DNA of 29,044 nt from JANQUM01 sp047630355. Its GTDB lineage: Bacteria; Bacteroidota; Bacteroidia; Cytophagales; Spirosomataceae. Below the pieces are notes generated by a model. The model saw nothing but the letters and a program-made list of their open reading frames with translations. It was not told the DNA's origin and ran no database searches. This document shows positions 24,603 to 29,044 of this stretch, in pieces. A program made the translations under genes and the position numbers. The stretch is from contig JBLHXN010000035.1 in the NCBI GenBank assembly GCA_047630355.1, positions 1 to 29,044 of the forward strand, read 5' to 3'. Position 1 is the stretch's first letter; each line of letters starts with the position of its first letter.

Positions 24603-25397
24603 TTAGCTTTCCAGCACTTGCTGTAAAACCCGCTTGGTTTCGGGGAGTGGCTTGATTCCCAATTCGTCGTTCAAAACTTTCTCGCAGATTTCGTAAGTTT
24701 TTAACGCCATCGGGCGGTTGCCTTTATTGAGGTACGCCTGCATTTGTACACGGTAGGCCTCTTCCCACGCAATATCAATCAACAAGGCTTCCTGACAATG
24801 TTGAATACTTTCGAGCGGATTTCCGTTAACGAGCAATTCGGCGAGTGCCATGGTTGTACTTAAAAACATGAGTTGCAACCGCTCCCGCTCGTCACTTGAC
24901 CAATCTTCGTAAACCCGATTTGGCAGAAACGAACCTCTGTACAGCAACATACTTTCACGGTAAACTTTCGCGGCGAATTTTTGATCAGAAACGAACGCTT
25001 GGTTTCCAAGCGAAACCAGTTCTTCAAAAACCATCGAATCAAGCATAATATCCCCATAGTCAAGTTGGTACGTTTGCCCTACCCGGTGAAAATATTTCGT
25101 TTCGCCATGGCTCTTTCGGTCGGGTTCGAGGGCTTTATTGATGCCGTGAAGGGCTACTTTGAAACCCTGATCGTCGATGTCGTCTTCCCACAATCTGTCT
25201 ACAATTTGCTCTTTGTGCAGAGCTTTTCGGTTGCGTGCCATCAGAAAAAACTGAAATAATTGCACGGATTTATCCCGTCCAAAAACTTTGGTATTTAGTC
25301 GTTCGCCGTCTTTTCGTACTTCAAACGTTCCGAGTGTGAATATTTTCAAAGACGCATCTGTTTGCTTGGCTAATATGCGGTCAAGTTGCTCTTGCAT
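24603..25397 (-). CDS. BTAD-domain (SARP-like) transcriptional regulator
   Basis: The 264-residue protein has an N-terminal OmpR-type winged-helix domain (~15-105: LKIFTLGTFEVRKDGERL, LFQFFLMARNRKALHKEQIVDRLW) followed by a bacterial transcriptional activation domain at ~112-258 (FEELVSLGNQAF, LLYRGSFLPNRVYEDWSSDERERL, LIDIAWEEAYRVQMQAYLNKGNRPMALKTYEICEKVLNDELGIKPLPET). That order is typical of SARP-type activators, best known from antibiotic clusters of actinobacteria but present elsewhere. Its start is one base after the stop of the upstream coiled-coil gene, so they share an mRNA. By position it may control the divergent acyltransferase gene. No ATPase or TPR extension is present. Confidence 0.9.
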   Translation of the reverse strand: MQEQLDRILAKQTDASLKIFTLGTFEVRKDGERLNTKVFGRDKSVQLFQFFLMARNRKALHKEQIVDRLWEDDIDDQGFKVALHGINKALEPDRKSHGETKYFHRVGQTYQLDYGDIMLDSMVFEELVSLGNQAFVSDQKFAAKVYRESMLLYRGSFLPNRVYEDWSSDERERLQLMFLSTTMALAELLVNGNPLESIQHCQEALLIDIAWEEAYRVQMQAYLNKGNRPMALKTYEICEKVLNDELGIKPLPETKRVLQQVLES

Positions 25398-25398
25398 A

Positions 25399-25944
25399 TC
25401 ACGGCTTTTTCTTATTCAGTTTCTCTACTTGCTGTCTCAGTTTTTCGACTTTATCCGTTAGCGTAGTCAACGTATCCATAATTTCCCGAAGTTCATCTTT
25501 TGGGGAAGAAATCCACTGGTCAATTTCAACCCGCGAACCGATTTTTTCTTCGATTTTTTGCCCGATAGATTCCTGTAAATGGTAGAACTGCTCCTGCAAT
25601 TGCTCCTGAATGTGAGCGGCTTGTTTTTTCGGATCTTTGAAAGAATCAATCACCACTTTTGGAGCATTGCTCGCCATTTTTTTCCAGAAATCGAAGCTCA
25701 TCGAAATGATTCCTTTTTGCTCTTCTTCCGGTTTGTCTTCAATGGCTTTGAGCGTCATATCCGAGAGTTTGGATTGCATGAAAGAAGTAGCCCGCTCGAA
25801 ATTAGCGAAGCGTTGTTCATCACCCGATTGCACGTGCCGAATGCTGCCCCGCCACTGAATTTGTGGCTCGCCCTCTTCAGAATTATATATTTTCTGCGAA
25901 AGACGCAGCACAAAAGATGCAGTCTCTTCTTTATTATTGGTCAT
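25399..25944 (-). CDS. WRG-motif protein with C-terminal coiled coil, function unknown
   Basis: The 181-residue protein has an N-terminal ~60-residue part, SFVLRLSQKIY...WRGSIRHVQSGDEQRFANFERATSFMQ, which matches a short beta-rich pattern (W31-R-G, then I-x-HV-x-SG) that I recall from uncharacterised proteins of several phyla. The rest is predicted helical: FDFWKKMASNAPKVVIDSFKDPKKQ, then a long Gln/Glu-rich helix and a heptad-like coiled coil at ~150-181 ending in KKKP. The middle and end are reminiscent of granule-associated phasin-like proteins, but this is only a likeness. It is the first gene of an operon with the BTAD regulator and is divergent from the wax-ester-synthase-like gene, with 96 bases between starts. 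Confidence 0.75.
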   Translation of the reverse strand: MTNNKEETASFVLRLSQKIYNSEEGEPQIQWRGSIRHVQSGDEQRFANFERATSFMQSKLSDMTLKAIEDKPEEEQKGIISMSFDFWKKMASNAPKVVIDSFKDPKKQAAHIQEQLQEQFYHLQESIGQKIEEKIGSRVEIDQWISSPKDELREIMDTLTTLTDKVEKLRQQVEKLNKKKP

Positions 25945-25978
25945 TGTTGGGTATATTTATCGTCGCTTACGCGTTGAA

Positions 25979-25994
25979 TATGCGTTTCTGCATA
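25979..25994. promoter_or_regulatory. Short inverted repeat between divergent lipid-locus genes
   Basis: TATGC (25979-25983) and GCATA (25990-25994) flank six bases, in the 96-base gap between the WRG-motif gene and the acyltransferase gene. It is the only clear symmetry there and a candidate regulator site, but it is short enough to be chance. Confidence 0.3.
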
Positions 25995-26040
25995 AAACTA
26001 CTTTAAAATTAGTTACACTACAAGTACAACAAACCTCATA

Positions 26041-27879
26041 ATGCTGAACAAACTGACCGAAGGATTAGTCCAAGAAAACCTGCAACCCGTATCCGGGATG
26101 GATGCCGCTTTCCTCTACACCGAAACGCCCACGAGTCCGATGAACATCGGTTCGGTGGTAATTATTGATGGCTCACTTGATTTTGAAACTTTCAAAGCTA
26201 CGGTTCATTCAAGAATTCATCAGTTTGAAAAACTTCGGCAGCGATTATTATACGTTCCTTTTAGCATTGATTACCCGTATTGGGTAGATGACCCGAGTTT
26301 TGACATTGACCTCCACATTGATCACATTGCATTGCCGAAACCAGGCGGTTGGAAACAACTTCGCAAAACGGCATCGTCTATTTTTAGTGAACCACTCGAC
26401 CAATCAAGACCGCTTTGGAGCATGACTTTTGTGGAAGGTTTGGACGAAATTCCGCAAGTTCCAAAAGGCTCGGTGGCAATTATTTCTAAGATGCACCACG
26501 TTGCCGTTGATGGCGTGGGTGGTGCCGGACTCCTCAGTCTTTTCCTTGACTTTACAGACCAGAAAAGTAAGATTCCTACTCCCCGCCAGTTTCACCCAAA
26601 GCCAATTCCGAACGAATTATCGCTGATGGCAAGCAGTGCCTTGAGCTTCGCGAAAAATCCGTTAAAATTACCAAAACTGATCACTTCTGCCCTCACTGCA
26701 ACATTGAAAGCGGGTTTTATTACGCGAATTCAAAAGGCTCAATTACCTACTGCACCATTCACCGCTCCCGCTTCTCCACTTAATGGTATTATTTCGGCTC
26801 GGCGAAAGTGGAACTCCGCTATTTTATCTTTGGATAGGATCCTGAATCTCAAGAAAATAATGGGCACGACGATGAATGACGTGATGCTCGCCATTTGTTC
26901 GGGAGCGTTGCGACGTTATTTGGCCGAGAAAGAGAAATTACCGTTGAAATCTATGGTGGCGATGGTTCCGATTTCCACCCGCTCGAAAGACGGTACTGAC
27001 GAGGCAACCGACAATCAGCTTTCGGCGATGTTGGTGCAAATCGCGACCAATATTGAAGACCCGATTGAACGCCTCGAAACGATTCAGGAAAACACCAATC
27101 GGGGAAAAACTTATCAGGGAGCAGTTGGGGCGAAATCTCTGGCAAAAATGGCGGAAGTAATTCCGTTCGGTGTGGCGAATCAAGCGGCTCGTTTGTACTC
27201 CAAATTTAAGGTTTCGGAAATGCACAGTCCCGTTTTTAACGTCGCGATTACGAACGTTCCGGGTCCCGCAATTCCTTTGTACATTAATGGTCACAAAATG
27301 ATTAGTGTGATGGGTTCCGCTCCGATTATTGACGGGATGGGACTGATAATTACCATTTTAAGCTACGACGGACACGTAACCGTCAGCCCATTTTCGGATG
27401 CGAATTCAATGCCGGGTGACGACTTGGATACGTTCACTCGCTATATCTGGGAATCAGCAAACGAACTGGAAGCGGCAATTTTAGCTCACGTAGAACAGAA
27501 AGCAAAGAAAAAAGCTCCCGCAAAACGTAAAACTCCACCCTCTAATAAGTTATTCCGCGATTTGAACAAGTTTCTAAAGGCAATGCCCGATAACGGCAAA
27601 CCCAAAAGCGGCGTTTTCTTGTTCAACATAAAAACAGAAGACGAGCAAACCCTCGAATGGACGGTGGATATTTCAAAATATCCCGGCGAAGCGAATAAAG
27701 GTAAGCCCGAAAATCAGGACGCAACCTTCTCTATTTTGGAAGAACATTTAATGAATATTTCTGATGGACAATTAGACGTTCAAACCGCCTTCATACAAGG
27801 CCGCCTAAAAATTGACGGCGACTTTGACCAAGCCATGCGATTGGCGAATATTTTGGGGAAGATGTTTGCGAAGGGGTGA
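26041..27879 (+). CDS. WS/DGAT-type O-acyltransferase fused to an SCP2-like domain
   Basis: The 612-residue protein is a wax ester synthase/diacylglycerol acyltransferase family member, which joins fatty acyl-CoA to an alcohol or diacylglycerol at the inner membrane. The N-terminus GMDAAFLYTETPTSPMNIG is typical. The active-site motif HHVAVDG is at residues 152-158 and the second conserved motif NDVML starts at Asn279. GVANQAARLYSKF and NVPGPAIPLYINGHKM, also conserved, follow. After a Lys/Pro-rich linker (~475-515) the last ~95 residues (GVFLFNIKTEDEQTLEWTVDI, ISDGQLDVQTAFIQGRLKIDGD) match an SCP2 sterol-carrier fold, which holds lipids. Usual WS/DGAT proteins are ~450-480 residues, so the SCP2 part is extra. 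It is divergent from the BTAD-regulator operon. Confidence 0.93.
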   Translation: MLNKLTEGLVQENLQPVSGMDAAFLYTETPTSPMNIGSVVIIDGSLDFETFKATVHSRIHQFEKLRQRLLYVPFSIDYPYWVDDPSFDIDLHIDHIALPKPGGWKQLRKTASSIFSEPLDQSRPLWSMTFVEGLDEIPQVPKGSVAIISKMHHVAVDGVGGAGLLSLFLDFTDQKSKIPTPRQFHPKPIPNELSLMASSALSFAKNPLKLPKLITSALTATLKAGFITRIQKAQLPTAPFTAPASPLNGIISARRKWNSAILSLDRILNLKKIMGTTMNDVMLAICSGALRRYLAEKEKLPLKSMVAMVPISTRSKDGTDEATDNQLSAMLVQIATNIEDPIERLETIQENTNRGKTYQGAVGAKSLAKMAEVIPFGVANQAARLYSKFKVSEMHSPVFNVAITNVPGPAIPLYINGHKMISVMGSAPIIDGMGLIITILSYDGHVTVSPFSDANSMPGDDLDTFTRYIWESANELEAAILAHVEQKAKKKAPAKRKTPPSNKLFRDLNKFLKAMPDNGKPKSGVFLFNIKTEDEQTLEWTVDISKYPGEANKGKPENQDATFSILEEHLMNISDGQLDVQTAFIQGRLKIDGDFDQAMRLANILGKMFAKG

Positions 27880-27931
27880 AAGAAGGAAAATGTGGCTTTT
27901 GGTGACGGTTAATGTAGGTATTTGCAAGTGT

Positions 27932-27973
27932 GGTCGGTTGTTTCACAAACCACAGGTTGATAAACAACCGACC
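27932..27973. repeat. 12-bp perfect inverted repeat
   Basis: GGTCGGTTGTTT (27932-27943) and AAACAACCGACC (27962-27973) are perfect inverted arms with an 18-base loop that itself holds partly symmetric AACCACAGGTT. It lies 52 bases after the acyltransferase stop and might end that transcript, but it has no T run. Confidence 0.75.
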
Positions 27974-28059
27974 CAAGCAGGTTTTAACGAATGTAAATAA
28001 ATGGGTTTATCAACACAAATCCGGTACATTGACCTTCGTTTACAGTGCTGTTTAAGTGC

Positions 28060-28082
28060 TGTCGGGTGTTATCCACCCGACA
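28060..28082. repeat. 9-bp perfect hairpin
   Basis: TGTCGGGTG (28060-28068) and CACCCGACA (28074-28082) are separated by TTATC. The stem is GC-rich and stable; it shares the CGGGTGTT/CGGTTGTT flavour with the element at 27932 and is probably the same class of repeat. Confidence 0.7.
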
Positions 28083-28546
28083 AGCGTAGAACGTGGCAAT
28101 CGGAGTAGTTTCGATAATAAAAAAGACAAAAACTAGCCCAACTACATACGAGAATGCGTGATATAACTTGTGCAGGTTGGAAACAACACAAGTGTCGGGC
28201 AGGGTTTTTAAAACGCCAAATATTGTTTCGATAATAGGCAAATCAGTTTATTTATCGGTCAAAGTTTAAATGAATTAACTTTTTGATTACTTTACAAGAT
28301 TTCTAAATGTCGATTTAGTCCAGTTATACTTCCTGAATTTTTCATTTCCGAAACGTTAAACATCTAGGCTCTACGTTAGCAGTAAAAACGGGTTCAAACA
28401 ATTGTAAATAGCCTTTTTTAGGAAAATCGTTTTGCAGAAAATGAAATAAATAAGTCTCGAAATCAAATAATATTTGGCATTTGTATAAGTGTTCCCGACA
28501 GCTCGACAGCTGTGTTGGAAACAACCTACACCACGGGTAAAAATGC

Positions 28547-29044
28547 TTATTCATAATACGTCGGAGTGAGGAATTGAACGTAATACTCTGGCATTCCGGT
28601 TTTTCTATTGTCCTTAGATACGGTAACTTTCAGCGGTCTTGTTTTGTCCTTATTTTCTTCAAATCCGTAATAGTAGATGTCTCCGTTTTCTTGATTTACA
28701 TCTGCTATAGATGGGTATTTTTCACCCTTCCTCAGATTTATGAGAATCTCATAGTACCTCTTGCCATCTGCTTCAAGGTCACTAAAAAATATTTTCGCTT
28801 TACCTTTTGTGCAAACTTTTGAAATACAAGTTTCCAAAGAATCATATCCGTAGCGTTCAACGCTCAGATTATTTTCTTCAATAAAAACAAAATCATCAAC
28901 GCCAGTAGCGTAATCTACTCCTTCTTTCTTTACTACAAATGCTGAATGAGTAGAAATTTCAATCATCTTGATTGGTAGATCTTTAGTATAATGATTCTCG
29001 CAGCCAAAAATAAAAAAGGAGAATAGTAAAAGTAAGGTGTTTTT
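28547..29044 (-). CDS. Lipoprotein of unknown function, 5' end outside the window
   Basis: The frame begins beyond the right edge and is open from base 29044. Its first visible residues, KNTLLLLFSFFIFGC, form a lipoprotein signal peptide with lipobox Cys15 (visible numbering), so the real start lies a codon or two past the window and the ATG at 28966 is internal. At least 165 residues. The mature part has a beta-rich pattern with many Tyr/Lys (GKRYYEILINLRKGEKYPSIADV, GDIYYYGFEENKDKTRPL) and ends PEYYVQFLTPTYYE. No domain is recognised. Downstream is the hairpin-rich gap. Confidence 0.8.
   Translation of the reverse strand, partial: KNTLLLLFSFFIFGCENHYTKDLPIKMIEISTHSAFVVKKEGVDYATGVDDFVFIEENNLSVERYGYDSLETCISKVCTKGKAKIFFSDLEADGKRYYEILINLRKGEKYPSIADVNQENGDIYYYGFEENKDKTRPLKVTVSKDNRKTGMPEYYVQFLTPTYYE

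Larger units (their letters stand above)
27880..28546. other. Gene-free stretch rich in hairpins
   Basis: No credible gene was found in these 667 bases; the two minus-strand frames here have no family features. It holds a cluster of symmetric elements: a 12-bp perfect inverted repeat (27932-27973), a 9-bp hairpin (28060-28082), a 7-bp hairpin around GTTGGAAACAAC (28166-28193), a second GTTGGAAACAAC (28514-28525) next to a doubled CGACAGCT (28496-28511), and the 12-base direct repeat GTTTCGATAATA at 28108-28119 and 28225-28236. It looks like an area of old intergenic repeats. Confidence 0.7.

Noticed and set aside
25579..25977. Plus-strand 132-codon frame opposite the WRG/coiled-coil gene
   Set aside because: It is antisense to a gene with clear motifs; the Phe-rich translation is the usual mirror of a Glu/Lys-rich coiled coil.
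27984..28241. Minus-strand 85-codon frame in the hairpin cluster
   Set aside because: It runs through several inverted repeats, and its hydrophobic look comes from AT-rich DNA. No ribosome site or family pattern.
1..29044. CRISPR array, tRNA, prophage or intact insertion sequence
   Set aside because: No evenly spaced direct repeats, no cloverleaf, no phage or transposase genes were seen. The repeats present are short hairpins.

Overview
The window looks like a chromosomal stretch of a Bacteroidota bacterium, most likely of the Cytophagales type. The grounds are a TonB-dependent receptor with an N-terminal carboxypeptidase-regulatory-like domain, a head-GIN-domain lipoprotein, a membrane-anchored AraC-type regulator, many secreted hydrolases with short signal peptides ending in AQ, A-rich leaders instead of strong Shine-Dalgarno sites, and a few matches to the Bacteroidota -7 promoter element TAnnTTTG. 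No tRNA, rRNA, CRISPR array, phage gene or intact transposase was seen.

Layout. 1-435 is the 3' end of a cation diffusion facilitator. 438-3381 (minus) is a tight operon of an AlgI-type MBOAT O-acyltransferase, its SGNH-like partner and a NUDIX hydrolase, which suggests acylation of an exported polymer. recJ follows at 3559-5292 (minus). 5483-7801 (plus) pairs a 7-TM AraC regulator with a secreted serine hydrolase, with AraC-spaced direct repeats between them. 7968-10159 holds a periplasmic DsrE-like protein, a D-2-hydroxyacid dehydrogenase and an alpha/beta hydrolase. A secreted type I sulfatase (10291-11892) stands alone.

11919-13563 is a patch of gene decay: a secreted-protein fragment, an MscS-type channel with two nonsense codons and two frameshifts, and an OsmC-family gene with one nonsense codon. 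A secreted M13 peptidase (13615-15618) with a strong terminator and a lipoprotein follow. A second decay patch at 16476-16939 holds a frameshifted DUF433-type antitoxin, a stub that looks like its DUF5615-type toxin, and REP-like hairpins at the break. Then come a small unknown gene, an SDR oxidoreductase, a TonB-dependent receptor, a GIN-domain lipoprotein, a shared bidirectional terminator, and a secreted M1 peptidase on the opposite strand.

The most interesting intact locus is 24603-27879. A SARP/BTAD-type regulator and a protein with a WRG-type N-terminal domain and a coiled-coil tail form one operon. It is divergent from a WS/DGAT-type acyltransferase fused to an SCP2-like lipid-binding domain. 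This could be a regulated neutral-lipid synthesis unit, but that is inference. The right end (27880-28546) is a gene-free cluster of hairpins, followed by the 5'-truncated gene of a lipoprotein whose signal peptide runs to the window edge.

No wholly new system could be proven. The leads are the lipid locus, the AraC operator array, the two decay patches with shared mutation style, and an 18-nt dispersed repeat family found at two sites.
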